Of a stretch of 64,000 bases of DNA, positions 23,186-34,546 are shown piece by piece; the first letter of the stretch is position 1; the number at the start of each line of letters is the position of its first letter. A program made the position numbers and the translations under genes. The notes under the pieces are model-generated. The model saw nothing but the letters and a program-made list of their open reading frames with translations, made no database searches and was not told the DNA's origin. Origin of the DNA: Poa pratensis (taxonomy: Eukaryota; Streptophyta; Magnoliopsida; Poales; Poaceae); the NCBI GenBank assembly GCA_947311845.1, contig CAMZMU010000089.1, forward strand, positions 23,216,435-23,280,434. The letters run 5' to 3'.

Positions 23186-25171
23186 CAGGGCACTCGAATA
23201 GTTGTAAGATAATTGCTGGTAGATTTTTACCACTACATTTGATTTTTGATGACTTAATATAGAATAAATGAGGAGAGAGAGGGAGAGAGAGAGGTTACTT
23301 TGCTTTCAGAAAGGCATAATGTGGAATATATGAAATTGATTCGTAGATGAAAGCGATTTCGTTCTATTCTATTCTAGGTCAAGGGGCTTAAGGAATTTTT
23401 TGAGATACTTTGTTTCCCATAAATAAGATTACACATTATCTCAAGTTCCATTCGACACATAACTTATTCTCTGTTGGAGTAATTGTCTTGAATTATTGGT
23501 TAACGACATTTCTTACCAGCAACCTAACTAACATATTATTACTGACGCCCTCATAGTGGGTGTAACGTATCTAGTAACATGCAGTGCCCATGGCAAAGAG
23601 TCGGAAAAATTGGGACCCGATTATGATGGCAATATACTCCCTTTTTAGCGATTTAGTTAATGAAATAAAAATCTTGTATGAAAATAGATGCAAAAGAAAC
23701 ATCCTTATCATTTAAGCGAAGTGTAGGAAGAAAAAACTAATATGTAGTGAGGATAAGCTATTGCGGAAATCGATTTCGGCTACTGGTACTAGATGCTCCC
23801 ATGGCGGAAAAAACCATTTCAAGATGTTAAAAATCCAACAAAAATCGGGTGTACATCCGGATATTTTATGTCTATGCTCAAATTTTCGTGAAAATAAAAA
23901 AGATATTTTTTCTGACCTGTGTAAAAAAGACAAAAAGTGTCTAGTGAAAACTAACTTTGAGAGTCCGAAATTTGTCATTTTTATACAAATCACAAAAATG
24001 TATGTTTTCACGAAACTTAGAAAAAGATAATACTACGATTAAGTTTCAACACTTATCTTAATTTCAACACTTACTTATTTTTTGAAAGTTGTGAGTCTTA
24101 GTGTGTTGTACGTTTGTTGTACGTTGCAAAATTCTACTTGTCCAAATCACTAAGTGATCCACGGTTGAAACTTTTTAGAACTCGCGTGCCAGATCGTAAT
24201 AAAACTATAAAAGTCGGGAGTACTATGCACGGGACACTTTTACTAGAGAGCTGTGTCATCTTTGCATCCACGTGAGAGCTTTGGGAGATGCCCTGCAAAG
24301 TCAGACAAAAACAAGTCCCGCCCCACTGTTTCAGGTCAGGTCAAAGGGCACCAGCGCAATAGTTGAACTACGGCTTCAACCAGACATTCTCCTGCTTTGA
24401 CCGCTATCCTGCAATTTCGGTTACCACAAACGTCATAGAGAAATTTGTCACTAAAATACAATAAGTATGTGAACAGGTTATAAGATATAAATAATATTAT
24501 TTTATTAACGTGGAGAAGAAAGGAAGAGAAATCGACTGCAAAATAAGAGCCGGCCCGGCCTAGGGAGGGACCGGTGTCCGGCAAACTTTGCCCAGTTTTT
24601 CGCTATTCATTCGAATTTTTCGGGCAAAACCCGTAGCCTGCTTTGTTTTTTTTTTTTGGTTCGGTTATGATCCCTATGGAATGTTGACAATAATCTTTCT
24701 ATTGAAGCTATAATCATTAGCCCTCCTGTTAATATCATCTTCAAAATTATGCTCTTTCTTATGTTGTGGTCCATCGCGCTCAAGCCCGAGGACAAAGAGG
24801 GAGCAAGGTGGCAGATCGGATAGCTTAAGAAGATTCATTCCACGGTCGGTACCAGTAGTTCTCAATGTTGCTTTGTTTTTATGCTTGAACCTTGGCGAAG
24901 CTGTATGGCGCAAAATATTAATCTAGCGAAGTTGTATGTCGTAGCATTGTATTGTATTAAAGTTGTGAACCTTGTGGGCCTTTGTTAACTCATAGTCGGG
25001 CAATAAAGTAGTTTTTTTTTTTAAATAGAGCCAGCTGCATCACGAGTTAAAACACTTTGTGAATATATGAGTTGGGCCTATATTGATAGATGAGTGGATT
25101 TTTATAGTCAAATATATGTTAGCTATTGATATGTCAAATACATGTTTTTTTAGGGTCGAAGATTACGTTCA
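23186..25171. other. Intergenic, nothing recognised
   Basis: No gene found. It contains a GA-rich microsatellite near 23271-23294 and short opposite-strand frames around 23712-24030 without any domain. Confidence 0.4.
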
Positions 25172-25240
25172 TACTCCCTCCGCTTTCCAAATAAAAGATG
25201 TTTAAATTTTCCCTTTTGGATGTATCTAGACGCGTTTTAG
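25172..25240. mobile_element. Half of a Stowaway-like MITE
   Basis: TACTCCCTCCGCTTTCC followed by a GGATGTATCTAGACGCGTTTT centre is the left half of a Stowaway. The matching right end is missing. The sequence after it (GGCCTCCTTTAATCAC..) looks like the start of another MITE type whose end I cannot place. Confidence 0.55.
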
Positions 25241-25458
25241 GCCTCCTTTAATCACATGATTTTTGTAGGAAAAGTGTAGGATTCCTATTCCTACAGGAAT
25301 CTTCACTGTAGCAGCATTTGGTGCACAAGAATGCGAAAAGGAAATTTCTCTTTGCGGCCAGATTCTTAGGAAATGCACAGGATTGAAACAAATAGAAGGC
25401 AATGCTGAGTTAACGCTGCAGCACGCCCACAATACCACTTAACGATGTTGCCCTTGCT

Positions 25459-25735
25459 TATTTTTTTATTTTTTGGCTAAAGAGAGGTTCATTAATTATA
25501 TGAGTAGGGGATACCACTCCTGGTTTAGCAGCATAGAGATCGGAGGGATGGTTTTGAAGAATCCACTCCTCATCAACTCCGGTACTCTTTACCAGTTTCG
25601 CAAGTTCACGTGCCACCCTATTACAGCCTCTCTTTACAAAGTGCGCTTGCTTATTATTTAACCTAATCAAGTTCCTTAAGAAAAGCATGCTAAATTCCTC
25701 TACGTTTTCCTTTCCAACATTTCAGACGACCACCA
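25459..25735 (-). mobile_element. LINE 3' fragment with RNase H-like C-terminus
   Basis: The minus strand reads NKQAHFVKRGCNRVARELAK then STGVDEEWILQ, the pattern that ends the RNase H-like domain (RVT_3) of some plant LINE/RT proteins. It is followed by an A run at 25459-25474. It is 5'-truncated and non-functional. This is a different LINE lineage from the 6-17 kb elements, which end in zf-RVT. Confidence 0.7.
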
Positions 25736-25813
25736 CAAAGGAAATATCTTTGTATTCTCCAATCCTTTGGTTTCCGCCTATGACTATTCAGTGGCGGAGG
25801 CAGGGCCCCTGCG

Positions 25814-25833
25814 CCCCCCCCCCCCCCCCCCCC
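25814..25833 (+). repeat. C20 homopolymer
   Basis: A run of 20 C residues. Such runs are prone to length errors in sequencing and assembly. Confidence 0.9.
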
Positions 25834-26099
25834 TAAAGCCATGGATTAGCTCCTAATAAGCACATGAACAGTGCATATTTTAATTTTTGTGCTCTAACCG
25901 GCCCCCTCAACATGCTAGTTTGACTAATCCTACCTCCGCCCCTGTGACTATTCCTATTCAAGCACTTTGATATCCATCGAATCAAATAAGGCATTGGTGT
26001 GTTTCTTCACTGATTTTAGTACGCATCTAATTTATATTACTATATCTGAAACATCTTGTAAATGGAGGGACTAATGTTTAATGCGCTCCTTGGTTTATG

Positions 26100-26330
26100 G
26101 ATTTATGGTCCACCGTACGTCCCTGCTAACTCGAAATTGGTAGTGGCCCGGGTCAGGGACACTTCGGCCGCGTGCACAAGGGCAAGCACTTATCGGGGTC
26201 AGCCACGCCGCATGCGTACGTATGGCATGGCATGCACATTGGCAGTTTGGCACTGGCCGGTGTCTTGGACGATCAAAGAGCGCACAATGATCCGAGTACA
26301 AATTACGGTGGAAATAAACGATTGACCGAA
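26100..26330 (+). repeat. 3' flank of NOI copy B, related to 33.3 and 38.8 kb
   Basis: GGTCCACCGTACGT.., GTAGTGGCCCGGGTCAGG and GTATGGCATGGCA resemble, in order, the sequence at 33330-33500 and, inverted, 38690-38870. It lies downstream of the minus-strand NOI copy B. Confidence 0.55.
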
Positions 26331-26425
26331 GACATCATCACAAAACACAAAACACACAAAGCAAAAACCAGCAGCATTCGATCAAGCGGCCACTGAATCT
26401 ACTCAGTACCGTGCGCGCAGCATCT

Positions 26426-26955
26426 TCAGGCGACGCATGAGTTGAGGCCCAGGCACCCCATCAGAAGGCTCCTCCTCTTCCGCCTCGGACGGCGGGAGAC
26501 GAGCTCCGGCGGCGGCACCTGGTACAGGTCCTCGTCGACCGGTCGCACCACCCTGGAGGCGGAGGCGCCTGATCTGCCCCTGATCGCGGTGGCGCGCGCC
26601 AGGCCGCCACCAGCGTCCGTCGCCCTAGTACCTCGCCGGCCGCTACCCTTCTCGCCCTCCGCCCTCCTCGTCTTCTTGGGCGTCGGCTTGCGCGGGGGCG
26701 GCGAGTACCTGACCCACACGTCGCTGCAGGCCTCCGGCTCTGGCTCGGGCTCCGGGGCGTAGTAGCACCCTGCGGTGGGCGGCTCGTCATAGGGGTGGTA
26801 GCAGTAGTTCCACTCCCCGAACGCCGGCACCTGCCTCCTCCTCATCGCCTTCTGCGATACCAAAACCACAAGCAAAAGAGTTAAACCCTACTCCGATTCT
26901 TCCATGGATGATTCCTCTAACCTCGGTTCACACATAGAGACACACTTACCTCCAT
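26426..26955 (-). CDS. NOI/RIN4-like protein, intact (copy B)
   Basis: Predicted immune-regulator adaptor of the RIN4/NOI family, whose members sit on the inner plasma membrane and are targets of bacterial effectors. There are two exons: ATG GAG at 26950-26955, a 98-bp GT..AG intron, then 26851-26426, giving 143 aa. N-terminal MEKAMRRRQVPAFGEWNYCY carries the NOI core VPxFGxW and the following aromatic YCY. The middle is Pro/Glu-rich, then Lys/Arg-rich, and includes VRPVDEDLYQVPPPEL. The C-terminus RRSLLMGCLGLNSCVA has a basic patch and Cys135/Cys141, possible palmitoylation sites. The paralogue at 37.7 kb is very similar over its full length. The family assignment rests on motifs; there is no close named homologue I can cite. 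Confidence 0.82.
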
Positions 26956-27105
26956 TCGGTTCACAAGAACAGCACAGGGGCAGGCAGAGACAGAATGGGG
27001 TGGAGAAGAAGAGAAACAAGCAAGCTGGGTCAGCGGAGTAGTTTAGCTAGTGGAGATAACTAAACAGAATGGAATGTGAGCACTCCAATGGCTGGAGGAC
27101 GCCTG

Positions 27106-27113
27106 TTTTTATA
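27106..27113 (-). promoter_or_regulatory. TATA box of NOI copy B
   Basis: CGCTATAAAAACAGG on the minus strand, about 150 bases before the start codon. The same context lies upstream of copies A and D. The Harbinger element at 27222 begins only about 110 bases further upstream, separating this core promoter from its ancestral upstream region. Confidence 0.65.
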
Positions 27114-27221
27114 GCGGGAAGGGAGGAGAGGAGCAACGCCGCGCCGATCGGAACGGCCTTGTGTTGCGACCGGCAGGGCGGCAGCCATGGAAAGGCCCTT
27201 TTTCCGCTGCGCATGCAGTAG

Positions 27222-29512
27222 GGGCGCGTTTGGTAGCCTGCAGCCTGCCGGGCCAGGCCCGCTGGCTGCAGAACCACCCTGCTTGTTTGCTTGCCTGCAG
27301 CCCGTTTTTTGGCTGGCACGCTGATTAAAGCACTCCCGGGCCAGGCCCGATAGGAACTGCCGAATCGGCAGTTTCCATGGAGCCAGGCCGCGGGGCTGCA
27401 AAAAGTGGAGACGAGCGTGCGCGCGGGGAACGGCGGGAAACGGCGAAATCCTTCCCCTGTTTCGCGCCATACCTAGCTCCTTTCCCCCTCTCTTGCCCGG
27501 TCACCTCCGCACTTTCCCAAACCACACCGGCGGCTCCTTCCAGGCGACCAGATCGGCGACCGGACCGGCGACCACACCGGCGGCTCCTTCACCTGCACTT
27601 ACGGCGGCTGGCCCGCGGTTGTGGCACCGGAGCGGCTGCAGCCAAGGATCCGCGCCGTCGTCTCCACGGGCGGCAAGCCCTGCACTTCTTCATCGCCGAC
27701 AGCGCCGACCTCTCCATCATCTCCAATGGCGGGAGCCAAGGTAAAACTCTTCCCTACTAGTGTTAGAACAGAACGGTACAGTAGATCTAGAACGTACTCA
27801 TGTCAGATCCATTCTATTAGGACGACGCAATGGCGTTGACCAAGCAGACGGCATCACTGGTTGCCGTCATTCAAGCCTGGATGATGATGATTCACAAGAT
27901 CTTAGTTAAGCGGTATGCTTTTGCTAGACTCCCATATGGTCCTATGTTAGCTCGAGATCGGGAGAGGATGGCAAATCTGAACTTCATCTACAACACTTGT
28001 GAGATAGAGTCTATTCAAATGCTTAGGATGGGTAGAGGACCCTTCTATGAACTTGTCAAGAGGTTTAGGGAGGGGGGTCTGCTCAAGGATAGCATCCACA
28101 CGTCTGTGGAAGAGCAAGTTTGCATCTTCCTTCATGTCGTAGGCCATAACCAGAGGTTCAGAGTCATCCATAGCACCTTCAGAAGATCAATTGAGACAAT
28201 CTCCCGGTACTTCAAGCAAGTACTGTACGCTATCGGTGAGCTAAGGCATGAGATGATCAAGCCACCCACAGGCCAAACGCCGGCGAAGATTAGAGATAGC
28301 TTCAGATGGTACCCGTACTTCAAGGTAAGCATTGCTCTGTTTGTGCAATCAGTGTTGCGAAATGTTAGGACAGAGTATTCACTAACAGTTCTTGCCATTT
28401 ACAGGACTGTATTGGCGCCATCGATGGTACTCACATCACAGCTAGAGTGTCCAAAGAACAATCCAAAGCTTTCAGAGGAAGGAAGCACTACACCAGCCAG
28501 AATGTGCTTGCAGCTGTGGATTTTGATCTGAAGTTCACCTATGTGCTGGCAGGCTGGGAAGGATCAGCACATGATGCAACCATTCTTGCTGACAGCATGT
28601 CTAGACCTGACGGGATCAGTATACCTGATGGTAAGTTTTACCTTGGTGATGCTGGTTATGCTTGTCGCCCTGGAGTTCTACCCCCCTTTCGAAGCACCAG
28701 GTACCATCTGAACGAGTTCAGTTCAAGATTCGCTCCTGCGACAGCCAAGGAATTGTTCAACCTGAGACACTCGAGTCTTAGAGTGACAGTCGAGAGAGCG
28801 TTTGCTGCACTGAAGAATCGATTCAAGATTCTAGACCAGAAGCCATTTCACACCTTCGAGACCTAGGTGAAGCTTGTCCTTGCATGCTGCATCCTACACA
28901 ACTGGATCCTGGGGTGGGGTTTTGATGAGCATGTCCCAGATGAGGAGGATGTGACACCTGATGACATTGATCAAGGCCATGGCGTCGCCGCTGATGACAA
29001 TGAAGCTTGGAAGAGCAAGCGGATGGAGTGGGCTGAAGCAATGTGGGTAGACAGAGGCAACAACAGGTTCTGAAGATGAAGCATCACCGTGAAGAAGAAG
29101 AGGACCATGAAGAAGAAGATGATGAACTGTGAACTATCGCACCCCCTCCCCCACAAACTATCTACCGGTCTGTAATATCAGTACTGCTAATTGATTTGTA
29201 CTAGTTAGGTCTGTGGTATGGATGAACTGGAACTGCCATTCCTAGTAGTTAGGGCTGAATTATGGATGAACTGCATTTGCCTATGTCCTACCGTTGTTTT
29301 GCTTGCAACCAAACAAACCGCCCTGCAGCGAGCAAGCCGTTTGGCCGTAGCTGCAAGCTACCAAACGAAGAGCACCAAACTTGCTCACTGCTGCGATGCG
29401 GGCTACCAAACAAGATGGACAACACGTATTTAGGGGTGGCTACACTCAACACTGCCCCCTGGAGCCTGCCCCCAAGGCAACGAGATATGGCTGCAGGCTA
29501 CCAAACAGGCCC
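27222..29512 (+). mobile_element. PIF/Harbinger transposon 1
   Basis: A 2291-bp element with inverted ends GGGCGCGTTTGGTAGCCTGC and GGGCCTGTTTGGTAGCCTGC, flanked by TAG on both sides (27219-27221 and 29513-29515). It encodes a DDE transposase on the plus strand. The unoccupied sequence is preserved in the inverted paralogue near 37335-37350 (GCAGTAG then ATAACTGTAGCCTGC after reverse complement), which confirms both boundaries. No separate Myb-like second Harbinger protein is visible. Confidence 0.92.
27830..29073 (+). pseudogene. Harbinger transposase (DDE_Tnp_4), one nonsense codon
   Basis: A cut-and-paste transposase. A likely first mini-exon (ATG GCG GGA GCC AAG, ending before GTAAAA near 27738) is followed by exon 27821-28324, an 80-bp intron (GTAAGC..TTACAG, 28325-28404) and a final exon. 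The helical N-terminus is followed by the catalytic core: first Asp in CIGAIDGTHI, second in YLGDAGYACRPG, Glu in RVTVERAFAALKNRF. A TAG at 28864-28866 stops the frame just after FHTFET. The expected continuation VKLVLACCILHNWILG runs on openly to 29073, where most relatives have glutamine at the stop position. A single change thus separates this copy from an intact protein. Confidence 0.88.
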
Positions 29513-29537
29513 TAGATATCTGTAGCCTGCGGCAGCC

Positions 29538-31400
29538 GGCAATTTTGACGAAATTGACCCTTTTTTAAATTCATTTTACAAAATGGACCAAATTTCAAAT
29601 CAATTCACGATCTAACCCTTTTTGACGGCGCCCGCCCCTGGGGCGTCATACTCTACTGCACAACGCCCCGGCAAAAGGCGTCGTGGTATTTGCCACGTCA
29701 GATTAGATGGACCCGCACCTAAATAGCACGGCGCCCCGGACCAAGGTGCCAAGGCGCCATGCTTTTTTTTTGTCTTTAGGTCAATCCAGGATAGAATAAA
29801 TTGGCTCTAGGGATAGCTCCAGTACGTGAAATATGGTTTGTCCCAGTGGTCGAATGGTTGCTCTGTACTCTACTTACTCAGGTCGTGAGGTCGAGTCCGT
29901 TCATATCACCTTTTTTTTATTTTTTCTGATTTTTTTTATGCATTCTGTTTTTCACTCATGCAATGATGCAACATATGCCGTATATTTTTCCCGATTTTTT
30001 TATGTTTTTTTGAAAGTTATAACTAAGCCTCCTATCTTCTTTGGATATTACTTGGATTTTGGCTACATATTATGAATTCTTTTTTATTGAACGAAGCACT
30101 ATATATATCCAAATACAAGATGCAACCATTGTGACCGGCATAAATGCTTGATAAAAATGATGAGAGGACAAGAAAAACAAAAGATGGCTTCATTGTTCTC
30201 ACTACAACAAAATCATCACGTAAGAACCCTAAAGACGTTATGTATGAAATGCATTTATTTTCGTCCCTATTATAATGGACTAGTTCAACGTAGCAACGTT
30301 TCATTAGACGCTACACATAATGTCCCCATTTTTTATTAGCCGACTAAACAAATAAATTGGGTCATGTACAAGCACTTAGGAACGAATCCTAAAACGTTTT
30401 CGGTTTGGCGCTAACTTTCTCCGTATTACGGCCTAAGAAATATTTCCCCGCTTATTTTTTAGATAACTATTTTGTAATATATATTGTCGCCCACATTTTC
30501 CCGTCGCCTACATATTTTTAAGCGTAGGGAGGAACCCTCGCCTCTATCTCTCCAGCCACCACCCAAAGATCGAATATGCCGCCTCATCTCTCAAGACGCC
30601 ATCTAATGAAACAGTTTCGGTAGTCGATAACACGGAGTGGACAAATCTAGTTCACCTTGTTTTGGCTGGCCTCCAACAGATCATAACAGTCTGAACCCAA
30701 AGCACATGTATGACTATTCACATGCTATCCGTAATAGAGCATGCATGTCGAGCCTACAATTTTTTCTTTTTTGATATGTCTGAGCCTACAAAATTTAATT
30801 AAGATACATTACTCATGGATCTATTGCTATTTATTTCATTCAAATTTAATAAAAAAAAGACCGCATTTTTTGATGTTTTTTCTTGATTAAATTTGAATGA
30901 AAAAACATTAAAAAAATCGGGAAACTATACTGCCTATGTTGCATCATTGCATGAATGAAAAACAAAAAACATTAAAAAAATCGGGAAAAAATAAAAATAG
31001 TGCTATGAATGGATTTGAACTCACGACCTAAGGAAGTAAGAGTACAGAGAAACCATTCGCACCATTGGGACAGACCATACTTCATGTACTGGAACTATCC
31101 CTAAAGCCCATTTATGCTATCCTGGATTCACCTAAAGACAAAAAAAAAAACATGACGCCTTGGTTAAAGGCGCCGTGCTAGTAAGCATGGCGCCTTGGTC
31201 TGGGGCGCCGTGCTATTTAGGTGCGGGCCCGTCTAATCTGACGTGGCAAATACCACGACGCATTTTGTCGGGGCGTTGTGCAGTAGAGTATGACGCCCCA
31301 GGGGCGGGCGTCGTGAAAAAGGGTTAGATCGTGAATTGATTTGAAATTTGGTCCATTTTATGAAATAAATTCAAAAAGGGTCAATTTCGTCAAAATTACC
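29538..31400. mobile_element. Mutator-like element with ~470-bp TIRs, non-autonomous
   Basis: The ends are GGCAATTTTGACGAAATTGA and GGTAATTTTGACGAAATTGA (inverted). They extend with good similarity for about 470 bp on each side (29538 to ~30020 and ~30905 to 31400). The flanks are GCGGCAGCC at 29529-29537 and 31401-31409, the 9-bp duplication typical of Mutator. The inverted paralogue at 37.3 kb has the uninterrupted site. No transposase is encoded. Both arms contain GGGGCGT..CGCC-type GC words and a tRNA-like segment. Confidence 0.9.
29840..29912 (+). other. tRNA-like segment with pol III A/B boxes, in both MULE arms
   Basis: Left arm: A box TGGTCGAATGG at 29847-29857 and B-like box GGTCGAGTC at 29889-29897. 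In the right arm, minus strand, the A-like box is TGGTGCGAATGG (31053-31064) and the B box GTTCAAATC (31012-31020) fits consensus. The spacing is right for an internal pol III promoter. No complete cloverleaf with a 7-bp acceptor stem is evident, so this is tRNA-derived rather than a tRNA gene. Confidence 0.5.
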
Positions 31401-31740
31401 GCGGCAGCCTAGCTTCATCGGTAGGCTGGGAGAAGACAGGGGACGACGCAGTGCGGTCCTTGTTTGACGAAGAAGCTTTTACTCCACATGATGGGGGCCC
31501 TATTTCCTCGCTGCACGTCGCAGCGGGTTCTTGCTAACTTGCAGCCATCTTGTCTTGCTCGTGTTATTTCGGCATCATTGCAGGCTGATGAGGAACTGAA
31601 ATACGCATTCCAACTCTGCCCTACTGCTGATTGCTATCTGTATACCCGCAAAAAAAACTCTGCCCTACTGCTGATTGCTATCTGTATACGTGTAGGAAAT
31701 ACTACTTCTACAGGATGGCTTCTCTAGCAAAACCATGAAA
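31401..31740 (-). repeat. Distal upstream block of NOI copy B
   Basis: This continues the NOI upstream sequence interrupted by the Harbinger and Mutator elements. It matches, inverted, 37033-37335 upstream of copy A (GTGTTATTTCGGCATCATTG, CGCTGCACGTCGCAGCG, CTGATGAGGAACTGAAATAC). A 44-bp piece beginning ACTCTGCCCTACTGCTGATT is tandemly duplicated at about 31611-31690. Confidence 0.85.
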
Positions 31741-32537
31741 AAACTATACTATGCGGGAGAATTTCTTAGTTGATACTCGAAAATAAAATGTGATTCACTA
31801 GTTGGCCCTGATTTTTTTCCCTATCTGGCACTTGTTGGTCTTAGTTTTTCTTCCTAATATGATGTTGTAGTTCGTTGAGTAAAAAAAGGTGGCCATCAGA
31901 CACCTTCTATGAAGCTTATTCTTGAAGTTGCTCACCAAGTGAAACAAGATTTCCTATGTTCTTCCTCTTGGAGGAGTTAAGTAGCGAGCATATGGCTAAA
32001 CCTCGGCAGTAAAAAGAAAGTTCTTTTACCCATGTCATCACTGTCAGGCCAACATTAGTGCATATGGTTAAACCTGATGTAATCCTATGGCATGTCTAAG
32101 CAACTGCACGAACCTGGTCTAATCTTCACTAGTTTTGGAGTCAAAACAATAAAATAAACCACATTCATCAAATTATGGCCATCAACGGCGATAGCACTAG
32201 CGAGCTGCCCCTTGATCTGCATGTAAAGAAGGTGTTGTCTATTGTCAAATATGGTGTGCAAATAGTATGTAACCCATCTATGCACGGTTTCATTCCCTCA
32301 AAAAATAAAAAATTATATGCATGGTTTTAAAGAAAAAAAATTATAAACCTGATTTTATCAATAAGCCCGTCCTTCACCTTCTCACATATTGGTTAGCTGC
32401 AATCTTTATTTTCTTTTTTCTTCTTGTACTAGACCAATCATGGTCGCAAGGTTTTTTCTTAATAGAAAGAAGAATATAAGTAATTAGCTATATACTATTT
32501 AACATTTTATGCAAAACGAATTCAGAACTGAGTAAAG
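31741..32537. other. Intergenic, nothing recognised
   Basis: AT-rich sequence between the NOI-B block and a Mutator transposase remnant. It could include the remnant's degraded downstream part. No domain is visible. Confidence 0.4.
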
Positions 32538-33070
32538 TTATACAGTTACCACTATCCATACGCATATTAGCCATTGTAGAAGCATGTATCCTCCATGGAC
32601 AATCTTCTTCATCTCTTCTGTTATGATAACACCTGAACCTATGTGGTGCACTCTCTCAAACTCATGTTTGACTGCACGCTGAGAAAGGGCCAACTTAAAG
32701 TCATGATGTTGAACCTGCAGCTCGAGGGTCTTTCTCACCATATCCACAGTTGGGGCATGATCTGCCTCACGCAACTCCTCCTCATCCTCCACTTCAGGCT
32801 CACCCTCACTCTCATCCTCGGAAACATAGTCTTCGTCATTCTCTTTATAAGAAAAACATCCACGTTTAGATGTACAGGTTCTTTCTCAACATACATATTT
32901 TCCTCGTCGATACCAACATGCAAATTGTCGGATGTTGTGTTGCGAGGATAACTATCCTTGGCTTGTTTTGTGTTGTTGTCAGGTTGGATACGCACGTCAC
33001 TGCAATACTCCTGCACGAACATGTGCACAACCTTGTATTTTAAAGTAGACTGAGGTATCTGCATGTCCAA
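32538..33070 (-). pseudogene. Mutator-like transposase N-terminal remnant
   Basis: Minus-strand frames read NLHVGIDEENMYVEKEPVHL, then READHAPTVDM, then FKLALSQRAVKHEFE. This order resembles the acidic N-terminus plus the start of the MuDR DNA-binding region of plant MULE transposases. Frames change between the pieces (near 32790 and again within 32540-32700), and the zinc-finger and DDE parts are missing. No inverted ends were found around it. Confidence 0.6.
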
Positions 33071-33329
33071 GTCAATTGCATGCCAATCGTTTGATCTAAT
33101 CGTGGTTCTTTCTACTCCTGCACGGACCTCAATGCTCAGACATTAGAGACATCATTTGAGACACAAGGATTTTGACGATGTTCTTGGGACTACCGGGTAA
33201 AACACCAATTCTCCACGGAAAGTGAAGGAGAAAGCTCAGTTCTTTATCGACGGAGACGAAAATAAATCTCTCTCCGCTTGGCCGGTGGCGGTGCTGCAGG
33301 CCAAATCTGTGTGATGTAAGTCGAATGCC

Positions 33330-33760
33330 TTTATGGTCCACGCGCGCAGTTCCGGCTAGCCGGAAATAGGCAGTGGTCCGGTCAGCGCCGTTCGATCGGC
33401 CGCGTGCTCAATGCCACGCAGTTTCGGGCTCTGCCATGCCGCGCTACAGTGCATGCGTGCGTAGCTACGGCATGGCACCTCCGGCCGGTCATGGTCCTCA
33501 GCTCCTCATGGGCGTACGAGAGACGACCGAACGCCGTGCGCGTGCCGTCCTATATCCATAGTGTAGTGCATTGAGGATAATACGTATAGTATTATTTGAA
33601 ATTTATGGCCTGCAGTGCAGGCTGCCTTCTGCGTGGCATGCAGCTCCATGCATTGCAGCACCTCTTATTTATTCCATCTTTCTCTACAGGCTACAGCGGC
33701 GGCAGAGGTGCACTATGCTGCATATCACTGACCTTGGGCGTGAAGAGGCTGCCGGTACTG
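33330..33760 (+). repeat. Orphan NOI 3'-flank copy
   Basis: It matches, inverted, 38480-38870 downstream of NOI copy A: GCGTGCCGTCCTAT, CTGCGTGGCATGCAG, CCATGCATT.GCAG and CAGCGGCGGCAGAG occur in the same order. It is also related to 26100-26330. No NOI gene lies on its gene-facing side (right, about 34 kb), so a fourth flank exists without its gene. Confidence 0.7.
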
Positions 33761-33825
33761 GACTGGAAGCTGCTGAAGTCAGTATTTGGTTAGCAGCAGT
33801 AAATGTTTTGCCTACACGGATCGAG

Positions 33826-34275
33826 TGTCGCTGCCCTGTCGTGGAGCTGTAGTGTGGCAAGCTGATCGATGGGGATGGGGTTCGATCGGAGCACGCTCGT
33901 GAAGTCGTATCCATGGCACTCTTGCAGGGTGGACATGTATACGGCGCAGAGCATCTCCGGCCGCCGCGTGCTGTACTACGTACGTACCATCTCCCTGAAT
34001 CCCTCGTTCCCTCATCTCCACGCTGGAGTAGCATGTACCTAATGACGTACGCGTTGCGGCCCAGGCGCCCTGCTCGATCTCCGGCGTCCCGAATCAACGC
34101 ATGACGTACCGCCAGGCGCCAGCGGCGGACGTGGTGGCGCGCTCCTACGGGAGACGGCACCGGGGTATGGGGTGATACGCTCATGTCCATGGCAGCCAGC
34201 CGAGGCCGCGCAAGTTGCGCCTTTGCTCCTGACCGCGTGCGGCGCGGGCAGTTCACGTCGCATCGGAGCTAGCAA
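33826..34275 (+). repeat. Direct repeat, first copy (second at 34547-34915)
   Basis: Shared blocks are GATGGGGATGGGGTTCGATC, GTATCCATGGCACT..TGCAGGGTGGAC, ATCAACGCA..GTACCGC, GGCACCGGGGTATGGGGTGA and GATCGCGTGCGG(A/C)GCGGGCAGTTCAC. The intervening bases differ by indels. No protein frame is conserved between copies. Confidence 0.8.
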
Positions 34276-34546
34276 GCGCAAATGTTGACAAGAAAACTGA
34301 ACCAGAGTTGGCAAAAACATCCAAGCAAGTGCCCAAATTTTAACTATGACTGGTTTAGGTCATCGTCCAAAACACTGAAACATATACTGATATACGTACA
34401 ATCAAAACCGGAATTGTTTGTGATAGTGTGGTTGAACTTGAAGCCGTAGGGCGACTATGCGCTGATGCGCTTTGACCTGAACGGACACAGTAGGGTGCAT
34501 GCGGCCTTGTTTTTTTCTGGCATGGGTGGATGCATCTCTCCAATCT

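Noticed and set aside
29840..29912. A genuine tRNA gene
   Set aside because: Pol III-like boxes are present, but no full cloverleaf or acceptor stem is evident, and it is repeated inverted in the transposon arms.
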